DNA of 64,000 bases from Bacillota bacterium (GCA_023454175.1 JAEXRW010000033.1:1-64000); one strand, 5' to 3'. Counted from the stretch's first letter, positions 33,677 to 42,700 are shown. Numbers and translations: made by a program. Notes: generated from the sequence alone by a model not told the origin.

Positions 33677-34564
33677 TTATTTCCCTGCCCTCATTTCCTT
33701 GCGCTTTTGCCTGCGGACGTTCATGTTTTTTATCCCCGGGGTATATACATACGAGAATAACCACAATTCGAACTTTCTGGGCAGGATTCTTGTCATCAGA
33801 TAAAATAGCTTGTACCCGTACTGAGGTACCCGCACAGGGGGGTTCTTCTTTTTTATGATCTTGGCTATCAGCGACGCGATAAGGTAAGGGCTTTTCCCGT
33901 TTCTTTCCCAGGTTTCGATAATTTCCAGCGAACTTTTGAATTCATCCTTGTACGCTTCATTTATCAACGTTTCTTTTGCATAAAGCCTTGCATCTGTTGC
34001 ACCGGTCTTTGTATCGCCCGGTTCTACGATGCAAACGTTGATGCCAAAATTCCGTACTTCTACATGCAATGCTTCCGAGAATGCTTCCAAGGCAAACTTT
34101 GCTGCGCTGTAATAGGATTGATATGCCAGAGCCTGGTACCCTCCTACTGAACTGACATTGATGATTAATCCCCGATTCTGCCTGCGCATATAGGGCAGCA
34201 CGTATTTCACCACCATGGCTGCTCCTAGAAAATCCGTATCGATGATCTTTCTGGCTTCTTCATAAGAAGTATCCTCAATGCTCCCTGCATAATTCATACC
34301 GGCATTGTTTACCAGTATATCGATACCGCCTTCCCGTCCGGCCACGCGCCGCACAGTCTCGCGGATGCTTTCGATATCGAGCACGTCCATTTTCATCATC
34401 TTGATGAAGCCTTCGCCGTTCGTCTCGTCCAGGTCCGGCCGCTCCTTCCGGGATGTGCCATATACCTTGAAACCGTGGCTCAGCAATAGTTTCGCGGTGG
34501 CCCGCCCCATACCGCTGGATGCGCCCGTGATGAATACCACCTGTCCGTAAGGATTCTTCAACAT
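33677..34564 (-). CDS. Short-chain dehydrogenase/reductase
   Basis: A 295-residue SDR enzyme. TGxxxGxG is present as TGASSGMGRA (13-22), the NNAG motif near 87-90 (VNNAGMNYAG), and the catalytic YxxxK as YYSAAK near 156. It uses NAD(P)H to act on a carbonyl or alcohol substrate; the RETVRRVAGREGG segment and the C-terminal 60 basic residues suggest a membrane-associated classical SDR of the lipid-modifying type. Start placed at 34564 behind GGGGGGAG. The frame continues open upstream without support. Confidence 0.9.
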   Translation of the reverse strand: MLKNPYGQVVFITGASSGMGRATAKLLLSHGFKVYGTSRKERPDLDETNGEGFIKMMKMDVLDIESIRETVRRVAGREGGIDILVNNAGMNYAGSIEDTSYEEARKIIDTDFLGAAMVVKYVLPYMRRQNRGLIINVSSVGGYQALAYQSYYSAAKFALEAFSEALHVEVRNFGINVCIVEPGDTKTGATDARLYAKETLINEAYKDEFKSSLEIIETWERNGKSPYLIASLIAKIIKKKNPPVRVPQYGYKLFYLMTRILPRKFELWLFSYVYTPGIKNMNVRRQKRKEMRAGK

Positions 34565-34663
34565 TTGCCCTGCTCCCCCCTTTTTTGTATATTTTATCAC
34601 TTTGCGGCATGGGGCCACAACAGGAGGCGGGAAATTATTCTTTTCCAAATGGGCATATGAAGA

Positions 34664-34691
34664 GAGCCCTTCAGGTTTCCCTGAAGGGCTC
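34664..34691 (-). terminator. Hairpin after the 183-residue hypothetical gene
   Basis: A perfect 11-bp stem GAGCCCTTCAG/CTGAAGGGCTC with a 6-base loop, 17 bases beyond the stop codon; the T-run is weak. Confidence 0.6.
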
Positions 34692-34707
34692 AAGTAATAG
34701 CGTAAGA

Positions 34708-35259
34708 TCATAAACTTGGTTTCAATTCGTACCAGGTGGCTTTCTCCGGCAGCGTATCGCTGGGATGATAACCGAATCTGCCGTCATCCCGCACCGCCAG
34801 AACTTTGCCTGTGGGTTCAAAGAGGTACCATTGTTCATACGGACTCTGTTCGCTTTGTTCATAGGAGCGTGTGATAAGCCGTTCGCCGTATTCGAAGTCA
34901 AATATAGTATCGGCGGAATACGGGTTGATCTGGATGCGGATGATTTTTTGGCCGTCCAGCCGGCGCAGGACTCTTTCGATCTTTGAGCGGGAGGATTCAT
35001 CGCGGGCCACGGGCCTGGTATCATGGTATATCTCCCAGTGGCAGCAGTAGATCCAAAGGTGCCATTCCCCGCGGACAGTCACCTGCCTCCTCGGGAGTGA
35101 TTCCTGTACCCTGCGGTACTCTGTTTTGATATCTGTCGCTTCCCGTATCTCCAGGTGCGGCTGCCCGAATTCAAAAGTGACAAAGGATCCGCGGCCCTGT
35201 CGGACATGCCAGCAGGGAAGCTCATATATTGGGGATACGATTTTCTCGATCAGCTGCAA
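34708..35259 (-). CDS. Hypothetical protein, 183 residues
   Basis: I do not recognise this family. The protein has no signal peptide or membrane helix. It is rich in Arg, Glu, Tyr and Trp, with conserved-looking blocks VRGEWHLWIYCCHWEIY (about 62-78) and TIFDFEYGERLITRSYEQ (about 116-133) that suggest a mainly beta fold. A Cys pair sits in the WIYCCHW segment. It is followed by a hairpin and preceded by the SHOCT protein gene in the same direction. Confidence 0.7.
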   Translation of the reverse strand: MQLIEKIVSPIYELPCWHVRQGRGSFVTFEFGQPHLEIREATDIKTEYRRVQESLPRRQVTVRGEWHLWIYCCHWEIYHDTRPVARDESSRSKIERVLRRLDGQKIIRIQINPYSADTIFDFEYGERLITRSYEQSEQSPYEQWYLFEPTGKVLAVRDDGRFGYHPSDTLPEKATWYELKPSL

Positions 35260-35313
35260 TGGTTTGTTCCTTTCACAGGGTTCATGTTATCCATTCTATT
35301 ATTGCGTTTTTTG

Positions 35314-35682
35314 CTAGAATCCAAGCAATTCCTTTTTCCTGGCCTCGAATTCTGATTCCGTGATGAAGCCCTGTTCCACCAGCTTTTCCAGCTGCTTGAG
35401 CTTGTCCGGGTTGGATGCAGGAGCCTCCGTATAGCCTTGCACCGGTGGCGGGGGAGCATATTGCGGCCCTGCGTTGGAAGCAGCCTGCTGCTGCGCTTTC
35501 GGCTCTATCACCGCCGCTACGATGATGGCGGGTATGAGCAGGAAAAAGCCGAAAAGCCAGAAAAGTCCGAAGCTGTACCCCTTCTTGCCTGCCATGTAAG
35601 CCGGTATGAAGGCCAGTCCCACTGCGATGCCCGCGCCCAGCAGGATGAGTAAGATAACCAGTGTGATGATGCCGCCCCACAT
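35314..35682 (-). CDS. SHOCT domain membrane protein
   Basis: A 122-residue protein: an N-terminal transmembrane helix (3-28), a second hydrophobic stretch (38-60, GLFWLFGFFLLIPAIIVAAV), a Gln/Ala/Pro-rich linker and a C-terminal SHOCT domain (NPDKLKQLEKLVEQGFITESEFEARKKELL region, about 89-120), a short helix pair that mediates oligomerisation or protein contacts. Start at 35682 behind AAGGGGGAAG. No partner is indicated by the neighbours. Confidence 0.85.
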   Translation of the reverse strand: MWGGIITLVILLILLGAGIAVGLAFIPAYMAGKKGYSFGLFWLFGFFLLIPAIIVAAVIEPKAQQQAASNAGPQYAPPPPVQGYTEAPASNPDKLKQLEKLVEQGFITESEFEARKKELLGF

Positions 35683-35865
35683 TGCTGCTTCCCCCTTTGT
35701 CAGGACATATAAACGAAAGGAACGTGATAGATTTATCATATTCCTTCCCGAATGTCTGTGCAATATTTTCCTGATATTGTCATGCTTTTCGACATAATTA
35801 CAGGCGGTTGAGCGTTTGCATAAATGGCTGTGTCCTTTTCCGTTGCAGTTTATATATCGTATAAA

Positions 35866-36405
35866 TCAGATCCTGCAGCCGTTCCGTGCATACAGGTAAT
35901 TGTAGAGTCCGAGGTGGCGCAGTTCGTCCGTGATGATCTCCGTCATCATATTGATATGCCGCCTGTTCTGCATGGCGTATAGTATTTTCCGGTACTTCGT
36001 TACGGCATTCTGTTCCCCCATCAGCGCCTTCTGCAGCCCTTCGCAGTACGATGCCGGCTGTTCGAATGCCAGTTCCGTGGGCGCGGGCAGGTTCTTTCCC
36101 GTCAGTTCAAAGTAGATCTGGCGGAACATTTTGTAGTGTTTGGCCTCGTTGTCCCGGATTCCCTTAATGATGGTTTTCTCGTCGTCCGTTGGTGCCTGTT
36201 CGATGAGGTACTGGTAAAAGAGCTGGTCTTCCGTCTCCCCCATCACCGCCTGGGCTATCACGCGCAGCGCCTCTGGAAAAGCCGCCACCGGGTCAAAGGG
36301 GTTCCCCGGCCCCGGCCCGTCCGCCCCCATGGCCGCGCGGTACAGGTCCAGCGAATATACGTTGTTTTTATCGGTATAATCGTTGTAGTCGTTGTAATAA
36401 TACAT
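35866..36405 (-). CDS. Ferritin-like domain protein
   Basis: A 179-residue protein whose middle and end form a four-helix ferritin-like bundle: AQAVMGETEDQLFYQYLIEQA, IKGIRDNEAKHYKMFRQIYFEL, LQKALMGEQNAVTKYRKILY and MMTEIITDELRHLGLYNYLY each supply Glu and ExxH-type ligands for a di-iron site. The N-terminus (MYYYNDYNDYTDKNN) is Tyr/Asp/Asn-rich, as in some spore-coat or sporulation-associated ferritin-like proteins. Rubredoxin-type Cys pairs are absent, so it is not a full rubrerythrin. The start is uncertain (ATG at 36405 or GTG at 36417; ribosome site GGGAG is close). Confidence 0.85.
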   Translation of the reverse strand: MYYYNDYNDYTDKNNVYSLDLYRAAMGADGPGPGNPFDPVAAFPEALRVIAQAVMGETEDQLFYQYLIEQAPTDDEKTIIKGIRDNEAKHYKMFRQIYFELTGKNLPAPTELAFEQPASYCEGLQKALMGEQNAVTKYRKILYAMQNRRHINMMTEIITDELRHLGLYNYLYARNGCRI

Positions 36406-36682
36406 TGCTCCCGTCACTCCCGTTTGCCTGTCTATGGTTTACTATATGCACGCGGTGTGTGGGTGTGCCTGTGTCGGATTAAATGGTTATGGGAAACCAC
36501 CTGTTACCGATTTGCTTTCATCCTTGTTTGATCTGGCCTTTCCATTCTACCGTAAATGTATTCTCTGGATATTGGGAACTCTATTTTGCTAAAGTTTAAT
36601 ACTGAAAGCCTGATGCATTTCCTTCCCCCATCCACAAGTTCCATGCCCATAACGGTATCCCGCGCAATAGATTTGCGAAAAG

Positions 36683-36691
36683 TGGTATAAT
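36683..36691 (+). promoter_or_regulatory. Extended -10 promoter of the AmmeMemoRadiSam operon
   Basis: TGGTATAAT ends 9 bp before an ATG at 36701. Transcription would start at about that ATG, which argues for the TTG at 36728 as the true translation start. Confidence 0.6.
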
Positions 36692-36727
36692 ATCCTTGGG
36701 ATGTATTGGGAAAGAAGGTGCTCCCCT

Positions 36728-37594
36728 TTGCCTGCAGCACGGAAGAAAGCGATGTTCTTTACGGTGAAAGACGGCAAGGCGCTCTGCAGCCTCTGCCATC
36801 ACCTGTGTGCCATCAGTGAAAGCAAGCGTGGCTGGTGCGGTGTGCGATTGTTTGACGGCGAGGTATTAGTCAGTGAAAATTACGGCATGCTCACCGCCAT
36901 CCATGATGACCCCATCGAGAAAAAACCGCTGTACCACTTCATGCCCGGCACCCGGACCTTGTCAATAGGCACCTTCGGTTGCAACATGCGCTGTCCCTTC
37001 TGCCAGAACCATGCCATTTCGTGTGCCCGCCCGGAGGCGGTTCGGCCGGCAGCCGAATTTGTTGAGCCGCAGGAGGTCGTGAATATCGCCCTGTCCCGCG
37101 GTTTCCCCTCCATCTCGTACACGTATAATGAACCGTCCATCTATTATGAGTACGTCTATGATACCGCCCGCATTGCAAACGAGGCTGGCATCAGGAATAT
37201 CCTCGTCACCAACGGCCACCTGAACGAATCCCCGCTCCTGCAGCTCCTCCCTTACGTGGACGCCATGAATATAGATCTCAAGACGATGGATGCGGGGCAT
37301 TATAGGGAGATGGGGGGCAGCCTGGAGACGGTGCAGCGCACTATACGGTTGACGGCGGCACAGGCGCACGTGGAGGTGGCCTGGCTGGCGGTGCCCGGTA
37401 TCAGTGCGGATATCGTGCAGGTGGAGCAGGCCGCAAAGTTCCTGGCTTCCGTAGACCCCGCCATCCCGCTCCATATCAACCGCTATTATCCGAATTACAA
37501 ATATAATGAGCCGCCCACCAGTATTGAGTTCCTGTACCAGGCTGCCGAAAAGGCGGGCAAATACCTCAGCCATGTACATGTTGGCAACGTTTAA
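36728..37594 (+). CDS. AmmeMemoRadiSam system radical SAM enzyme
   Basis: A 288-residue radical SAM protein related to pyruvate-formate-lyase activases. The 4Fe-4S motif is C85-x3-C89-x2-C92 (GCNMRCPFCQN); an extra CSLCHHLC cluster-type motif precedes it (20-27), and YNEPSIYYEY follows. In this family the gene is always beside the AMMECR1 and MEMO/LigB-like genes, as here, where the fusion gene follows after 15 bp. The reaction of the system is not established to my knowledge. Start TTG at 36728 has AGAAGGTG at 6 bases; the ATG at 36701 has no ribosome site and overlaps the transcription start. Confidence 0.9.
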   Translation: MPAARKKAMFFTVKDGKALCSLCHHLCAISESKRGWCGVRLFDGEVLVSENYGMLTAIHDDPIEKKPLYHFMPGTRTLSIGTFGCNMRCPFCQNHAISCARPEAVRPAAEFVEPQEVVNIALSRGFPSISYTYNEPSIYYEYVYDTARIANEAGIRNILVTNGHLNESPLLQLLPYVDAMNIDLKTMDAGHYREMGGSLETVQRTIRLTAAQAHVEVAWLAVPGISADIVQVEQAAKFLASVDPAIPLHINRYYPNYKYNEPPTSIEFLYQAAEKAGKYLSHVHVGNV

Positions 37595-37609
37595 TAGGAG
37601 GTAATACTC

Positions 37610-39036
37610 ATGCCCCTTGAAATACTGTTCTCCCCCCACCCCCCGTGCTGGTGCCGCAGGTTGGCCGCGGCCGCGAGCAGGACGCCGGCCCCACTCTGCT
37701 GGGGATGGAGGCGGTGGCACGCCGCGTCGCGGAGCTGAAGCCCGATACCATCATCTTCATCTCCCCCCACGGCAATATGTTCCGGGATGCCCTCGCCATA
37801 CTGGACGAGCCCCGTCTTTCCGGTTCCTTCTCCCGCTTCGGTGCGGGCAGGGTGCGGTATGAGAAGGATACCGATATTGAGCTGTCCAATACCGTCGTGG
37901 AGGAATTCCACGTGCATGGCATCCCCCATGTGGTGCTGGACGAGAAACAGGCCAAAAGGTACGGCGTCGAAGCTCGGCTGGACCATGGCGTCCTCGTCCC
38001 CATGCACTTTATCGACGGGCAGTACGGCGATTATAATATTGTTCATATCACGCCCGCGCTCCTCCCGCACCGGGACCTGTACCGTGCGGGCCATGTAATA
38101 GCCAAAGCGGTGGAACGGGTCGGCAGAAGGGCTTTGATACTCGCCAGCGGCGATCTCGCCCATTGTTTTGAGCGCGAGGGACCGCCGCCAGAGGGTAGCG
38201 CCTATGCAGTCTTCGACCGGGCGCTGGTGGACGCGATGCGCAGGGCAGATGTCCCCGGTGTCATCGACATGGATGAAAAGATCTACGGTCCCGCCCAGGA
38301 GTGCGGCCTGAAGTCCTTCTGCATCGCGTTGGGCGCGCTGGACGGGTATCATGTGCATACCGAAGTGTATTCGTACGAATCGCCCTTTGGCGTGGGTTAC
38401 ATGTGCAGCCGCGCCTGGGGCGAAGGAGCAGCAGGCAGCCTGTTGGAATCGTTTGAAATGGAAAGTAAAATGATGGTGGAAAAGATGCGTGAAAATGAGG
38501 ATGCCTTCATCCGCCTGGCGCGTGAATCGGTGGAGCATTTTGTGAGGACGGGAAAACACCTGGACTGGGATTCGTATAAAGGTGCTGCCCCGAAAGAGTT
38601 TATCCAGCGCGTGGAGAAGGAGCGTGCGGGCGCCTTCGTCTCCCTGCACTGGGAGGGGGACCTGCGCGGCTGCATCGGCACCATCGCCCCCACCCAGGAG
38701 GACCTCGCGCATGAGATCATTCACTGCGCCGTGGAAGCCTGCAGCGAGGATCCCCGTTTTGATCCAGTGGTTGAATATGAACTTTCCGGTTTGGATGTGA
38801 AGGTGGATATCCTCGGCGCGCCCGAATCCATCCCCGATACTTCCCATCTGGACCCGCAGAAATACGGCGTCATCGTACAAAAGGGCTGGAAGCGCGGCCT
38901 TCTCCTGCCCGCGCTGGAAGGCGTGGATACGGTGGAACAGCAGGTCTCCATCGCCTGCCGGAAGGCTGGTATCTCCGACATGTCCGGCATTGAGCTTTCC
39001 CGTTTCATCGTCGAGCGCCACGAAGCCCATGGCTGA
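37610..39036 (+). CDS. AmmeMemoRadiSam protein: LigB-type and AMMECR1 domains, apparent frameshift
   Basis: The start ATG (37610) follows GGAGG and codes MPLEILFSPHPP, then the frame must shift by -1 at a C-run (37640-37644) to give VLVPQVGRGREQ and the rest, 475 residues in all. The first half (about 1-275) is a class III extradiol dioxygenase/MEMO-like domain (PHG near 51-53, HFIDG, LPHRDLYRAG, ASGDLAHCF); the last 190 residues are AMMECR1 (GAFVSLHWEGDLRGCIGTIAP, DPRFDPV, GLLLPALEGVDT). The order LigB-AMMECR1 in one chain is known for Clostridia. Without the shift the product stops within some 40-50 codons. Sequence error, recoding or phase variation are all possible. Confidence 0.85.
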
Positions 39037-39060
39037 TTAATTTTTAAGTTGATACTGCTT

Positions 39061-39167
39061 GGCGCCCCAGGTGGGTGCATCGCACCCGCTATAGGGTGAG
39101 CTGCCACCGAAAAGCGACGAACGGGCCGCTTGCGGCCCTATGAGGTCGCATCTGGCTTGAGGGATTA
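39061..39167. repeat. Nested-hairpin repeat, copy 6
   Basis: GGCGCCCC left end; inner stems GGGTGC/GCACCC and GGGCCGC-TT-GCGGCCC; end GGCTTGAGGG. The longest copy. Confidence 0.8.
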
Positions 39168-39183
39168 GTCGCGGCATATGCAT

Positions 39184-39230
39184 GGCTCCCCTATTAGGGG
39201 AGCTGTCACCGGTAGGTGACTGAAGGGTTA
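39184..39230. repeat. Nested-hairpin repeat, copy 7, left of DUF559
   Basis: GGCTCCCCTATTAGGGGAGC outer stem and GTCACC-GGTA-GGTGAC inner stem, 15 bp before the DUF559 start. Confidence 0.85.
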
Positions 39231-39244
39231 ATTAAGGGTATCAT

Positions 39245-39619
39245 ATGTATAATTCAAAGAAGCCACATACCAATCTTTCATACGATCCAAAGAACATCCC
39301 TCATGCCAAAAGAATGAGAAGGAGTATGACTCTGGCCGAGCGGAAACTATGGTATGATTTTTTACATGACTTTAAATACAGGTTTTATCGGCAACGGCCT
39401 ATTCTTCATTACATTGCAGACTTCTATTGTACAGAGTTGAAGTTGGTAATCGAGCTTGACGGTGGTGGACATTTCTCAGAAAATAGTGTTGAATATGATT
39501 CCGATAGAACGAAAGCTTTTGAGAATATCGGTCTTATGGTTTTGAGGTTTACAAATGATGACGTTCTGCAAAACTTTAACGGAGTTTGTGAGAGAATAAT
39601 CATGCTATCACATAGTTAA
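39245..39619 (+). CDS. DUF559 endonuclease-like protein
   Basis: A 124-residue protein of the DUF559 family, whose fold is like very-short-patch-repair and restriction endonucleases. Core: MRRSMTLAERKLWYDFL near 19-35, FYRQRPILHYIADFYCTELKLVIELDGGGHF near 45-76 (the D...E.DG catalytic pattern), and TKAFENIGLMVLRFTNDDVL near 90-109. The gene is AT-richer than its neighbours and sits exactly between two copies of the nested-hairpin repeat (39184-39230 and 39624-39691). Such genes often travel as small mobile units; that the repeats move it is an inference. Ribosome site weak (AAGGGTATCAT). Confidence 0.85.
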   Translation: MYNSKKPHTNLSYDPKNIPHAKRMRRSMTLAERKLWYDFLHDFKYRFYRQRPILHYIADFYCTELKLVIELDGGGHFSENSVEYDSDRTKAFENIGLMVLRFTNDDVLQNFNGVCERIIMLSHS

Positions 39620-39623
39620 CGCA

Positions 39624-39691
39624 TGGCTCCCCAAGTGGGTGCATAGCACCCGCTATAGGGTGAGTTGCCACCGATAGGTGGCTGAGGGTTA
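39624..39691. repeat. Nested-hairpin repeat, copy 8, right of DUF559
   Basis: GGCTCCCC end, inner GGGTGC-ATA-GCACCC and GCCACC-GATA-GGTGGC stems, TGAGGG end; begins 4 bp after the DUF559 stop codon. Confidence 0.85.
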
Positions 39692-39873
39692 GGTGTAATT
39701 AATTATGTGGTTCCCAAGTAATTGGTATTATATACCGTTTTGCATACCATACGAAACCATCATTGTAGCTTCGAATGTATATTAACAGGCTAACATGTAC
39801 CAAAATGATTCCCCCGAGGGTCGTTACGATACACATCTAAGGCGTCGATAATAATTTATTGCGAGGTATACCC

Positions 39874-40638
39874 ATGGCAAAGATAAAAAAGCTGCTGGAT
39901 GAAGAGCCCCTGGATATCGCATACGAGGACAGCAACATCCTCGTCGTGAATAAGCGCCCCGGCATCTCCGTCGTGGATGATAAAGAGGACGAGCACCACC
40001 TCACCCGGCGCGTTATCGCCCACCTCATCCTGAAAGGGGAGTTCCGTGAAGGCATGGACTTCCCGCCCGCCCCCTGCCACCGGCTGGACCATTATACCGG
40101 CGGCCTCACGATATTTGCCAAGACCGAGGATGCGCTGGACGAGATGACCGCCGCCTTCAAGGAGCGCCGCGTGCGCAAATTCTACCAATGCATCGTCAAA
40201 GGCGTACCGGGGGTGCAGTCCGCCGAACTCACACATTACCTGAAAAAGGACGCCTCCGCCGCCAAGGTAAAGATATTTGATGACCCCGTTAAAGGTTCCC
40301 TGCCCATCTGTACCCGTTTCCGCGTCCTGAAATCCAGCGCTTCCGTCTCCCTGCTGGAAGTGGAACTTGTCACCGGCCGCACCCACCAGATCCGCGCCCA
40401 CCTCGCCCACATCGGCCACCCCGTCCTGGGGGATGATAAATACGGCGAATGGGCCTTCAACCGCAAGTACAAGGCCCGCTACCAGGCGCTTTGGGCTGTG
40501 GAAGTCCGCTTATACTTCGCAAAGACCAGCGCCCTGGCCTATCTGGACGGCTCCATCATCCGCGCCGGCTACGTCAGTTTCCCCGAGATAGCCGCTGGTG
40601 AACTGCTCATCGATGATACCGGTAAGCCACAGGCGTGA
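39874..40638 (+). CDS. RluA family pseudouridine synthase (254 residues)
   Basis: An rRNA/tRNA-modifying enzyme of the RluA type. The catalytic Asp lies in the HRLDHYTGGLTIFAKTE block (about 69-85), with the upstream family block YEDSNILVVNKRPGISVV (17-34) and the C-terminal VELVTGRTHQIRAHLAHIGHPVLGDDKYG (about 163-191). No S4 domain is present. ATG at 39874, behind GAGG, is preferred to an upstream TTG. Target uridine unknown. A second RluA paralogue lies at 41523-42188. Confidence 0.93.
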   Translation: MAKIKKLLDEEPLDIAYEDSNILVVNKRPGISVVDDKEDEHHLTRRVIAHLILKGEFREGMDFPPAPCHRLDHYTGGLTIFAKTEDALDEMTAAFKERRVRKFYQCIVKGVPGVQSAELTHYLKKDASAAKVKIFDDPVKGSLPICTRFRVLKSSASVSLLEVELVTGRTHQIRAHLAHIGHPVLGDDKYGEWAFNRKYKARYQALWAVEVRLYFAKTSALAYLDGSIIRAGYVSFPEIAAGELLIDDTGKPQA

Positions 40639-40744
40639 TATATCCAGCCAGTAAAAGGAACAATCTTTTCGATCTTCGCGTCCATATTATTGGGATGGTA
40701 TTTGTATAGTTTCACACCAACTCGATAAATCTGGGGGTTGGCCT

Positions 40745-41575
40745 ATGCGCAAAATTACTCTTGCGATTCTAGTGATCGTTCCTTTAATTACTCTTTTGTC
40801 AGCCTGTACTCCGCCGTCTTTGCCCGCCTCGGCCGGGCAAAGCATTGAAGCTCCGTTATATGATTATACACAAAAGGGTATGAGTCTATTGAACGGCGAA
40901 CCCATATGCATCGACGATGTTGCTATACTCGGCAAGCCCGTGAAAGATGGGCCTTCGGGATCAAACTCAAATCTTGCAGAATTTGATTTCGCTTATGACG
41001 TTGTATTGGAAGTACTATATTTGCCTCAGGACCGCATCGTTCATACAGCAAATGTCTATGTCAAGGCTCCGGAATCCGGATACACGACATTTGATATTGG
41101 CGGGCAAAAGGATAGGATGCTTGAGGCTTTGGGATGCGTTGATCAGCTCGTTGGTGATCAGGGGGCGGCAGGTGCCCCCAAAGAAGGACAATCAGAGAAT
41201 GCTGCAAAGGTAACGGATCTTGATAAAGATATTTCATATTATCGGGACAAAACGTCTAATGCCAAGGGAGAAACGCCTGTCAATTTGGATTTTTTGAAGT
41301 CTCTGTTCGAAACTACCATTGATTCAAGTGATTATGTATTAATTCATATGTTTGAGGAAGGAAGCCTTTTCTTTGCTTTGCCGGATAAGGATGGTCGCTT
41401 TAAATCTGTTGAGTTGTACTGCATTCTGAGCGAGGATGATCATCGGTCTTATCAATACTATTATCCCGATGGTTGCCGTGCAAAGGACCTCTTCGAAATC
41501 CTTTCAAAAGCTGAAGCTCTGCTCAAACAGCCCCCCTCGCCATCTCCCACCCCTTCCCCTGTGGCATCGCGGTGA
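40745..41575 (+). CDS. Lipoprotein of unknown function
   Basis: A 276-residue exported lipoprotein: signal peptide with lipobox LLSAC (cleavage before Cys21), a Pro/Ser-rich start of the mature part, and no recognisable domain after that. The last 20 residues are Pro/Ser-rich (QPPSPSPTPSPVASR). It is somewhat AT-richer than its neighbours. The 3' end overlaps the convergent RluA gene by 53 bp, so transcripts of the two are partly complementary. Confidence 0.75.
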   Translation: MRKITLAILVIVPLITLLSACTPPSLPASAGQSIEAPLYDYTQKGMSLLNGEPICIDDVAILGKPVKDGPSGSNSNLAEFDFAYDVVLEVLYLPQDRIVHTANVYVKAPESGYTTFDIGGQKDRMLEALGCVDQLVGDQGAAGAPKEGQSENAAKVTDLDKDISYYRDKTSNAKGETPVNLDFLKSLFETTIDSSDYVLIHMFEEGSLFFALPDKDGRFKSVELYCILSEDDHRSYQYYYPDGCRAKDLFEILSKAEALLKQPPSPSPTPSPVASR

Positions 41576-42188
41576 ATGTCATGCTTTCCTTCTTCGTCGG
41601 GTGCTCGATGGTGAGCTTGAAAGCCCACAGCATCAGGTTCCCCTTCCTCTCGTTCCGCCCGTATTTCATGTCGCCCAGGATGGGGTGCCCGCCCGCGGCC
41701 AGCTGCACCCGTATCTGGTGCCCCCGCCCCGTCATCAGGCGTATCTGTAATAGGGATAGACCGTCCTTGCTTTGAAGCGTTTTGTATTGCAGTTCCGCCC
41801 GCTTCCCTTGTCCTTCTTGAACGGTTCTAACTGTGTTCTCATCCTCGTCCTTCTCCAGCCAGTGCTCCAGCGTCCCTTCAGCCTGGTCCATCGTTCCGCG
41901 CACTACAGCCAGGTATTCCTTCGCCATGCTCTTCTCGGCAAACTGTTTGCACAGCCGCGCCGCCGCCTTGCTCGTCCGCGCGAAGACCATCACGCCCCCC
42001 GTCGGCCTGTCCAGCCTGTGTACCAGCCCGATGTACACGTCCCCAGGCTTGCCGTACTTTTCCTTCACATAGGCCTTTACGGCCGTCAGCATGTCCATAT
42101 CCCCCGAAGCATCCGGCATGCTCGGCACGTTCTGCGGCTTCACCGCCACCAGGATATGGTTATCTTCATACAATACTTCCAGTTCCAT
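41523..42188 (-). CDS. RluA family pseudouridine synthase (221 residues)
   Basis: A short RluA-type synthase with the catalytic block HRLDRPTGGVMVFARTSKAA near 56-75, the N-terminal YEDNHILVAVKPQNVPS (8-24), and RLMTGRGHQIRVQLAAGGHPILGDMKYG near 150-177. Compared with the other paralogue the N-terminus is shorter and there is no S4 domain. The start has GAGAAGGTG upstream. Its 3' end overlaps the convergent lipoprotein gene. Confidence 0.93.
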   Translation of the reverse strand: MELEVLYEDNHILVAVKPQNVPSMPDASGDMDMLTAVKAYVKEKYGKPGDVYIGLVHRLDRPTGGVMVFARTSKAAARLCKQFAEKSMAKEYLAVVRGTMDQAEGTLEHWLEKDEDENTVRTVQEGQGKRAELQYKTLQSKDGLSLLQIRLMTGRGHQIRVQLAAGGHPILGDMKYGRNERKGNLMLWAFKLTIEHPTKKESMTFTAMPQGKGWEMARGAV

Positions 42189-42247
42189 CTTTCACCTTCT
42201 CAACACTTACCAAGGTTCCTGTTTACCGTCCGCTAAAGTTTGTCCTA

Positions 42248-42502
42248 AAACCCTCCCATGCAAATAAAGCTGGAAACTTTATGCCGTTGACTGCCATGGG
42301 AGGGTAGGGAGGGAACAAACTCGGCATCTATAAAAATTCCTATTCACTAATTTCGGTTCAAACCACCCCGTTTGTTATATTACCAAAGGGGGTCCGGGGC
42401 CTTTCAACGGAGCCGGACGGCGTACGTAGTAGCCGCCGCGGAGTTGGGCCCCGGGGGGTTTTGCCGACTTTTGGCCAATCAAAAGTCGGGCAAGCGCAGC
42501 GT
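42248..42502. repeat. 255-bp structured repeat, copy A
   Basis: Almost the same sequence recurs in the same direction at 44245-44502. Parts: a 10-bp stem CCCTCCCATG/CATGGGAGGG enclosing ATAAAG/CTTTAT; a linker; CCGGGGCC/GGCCCCGG enclosing CAAC/GTTG and GGCG/CGCC; and TTGCCGACTTTTG pairing with CAAAAGTCGGGCAA. The last 115 bp are nearly invariant. No long frame is conserved. It occupies most of 42189-42700. Confidence 0.9.
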
Positions 42503-42643
42503 CAGTTGATGTTAGTGCATTAACGGTCTGAAGCATCGTAATTATTACCAGTAATCTTTTCTTAGTTTATTCTACCAGAACCGTCCCCGTATTGCGAATC
42601 CCGCCTTATTCTTCCCCAATAAAAAAAACGGCGCAAAATGAAA

Positions 42644-42667
42644 GAACCGGATCGTGGCATCCGGCTC
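42644..42667 (-). terminator. Hairpin after the MBL-fold lipoprotein gene
   Basis: A 9-bp stem GAACCGGAT/ATCCGGCTC (one G-T) 34 bases behind the stop codon; T residues follow loosely. Confidence 0.55.
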
Positions 42668-42700
42668 CTTCATGGTTTCACCGATCTTATTCAATTGGCC

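Noticed and set aside
34647..34660. Half of the TGGGCATATG operator sequence before the SDR gene
   Set aside because: Only one arm is present and no promoter is aligned with it; likely chance.
37591..39030. A 479-residue open frame on the minus strand opposite the LigB/AMMECR1 gene
   Set aside because: Same cause. The plus strand has family motifs; the minus frame has none.
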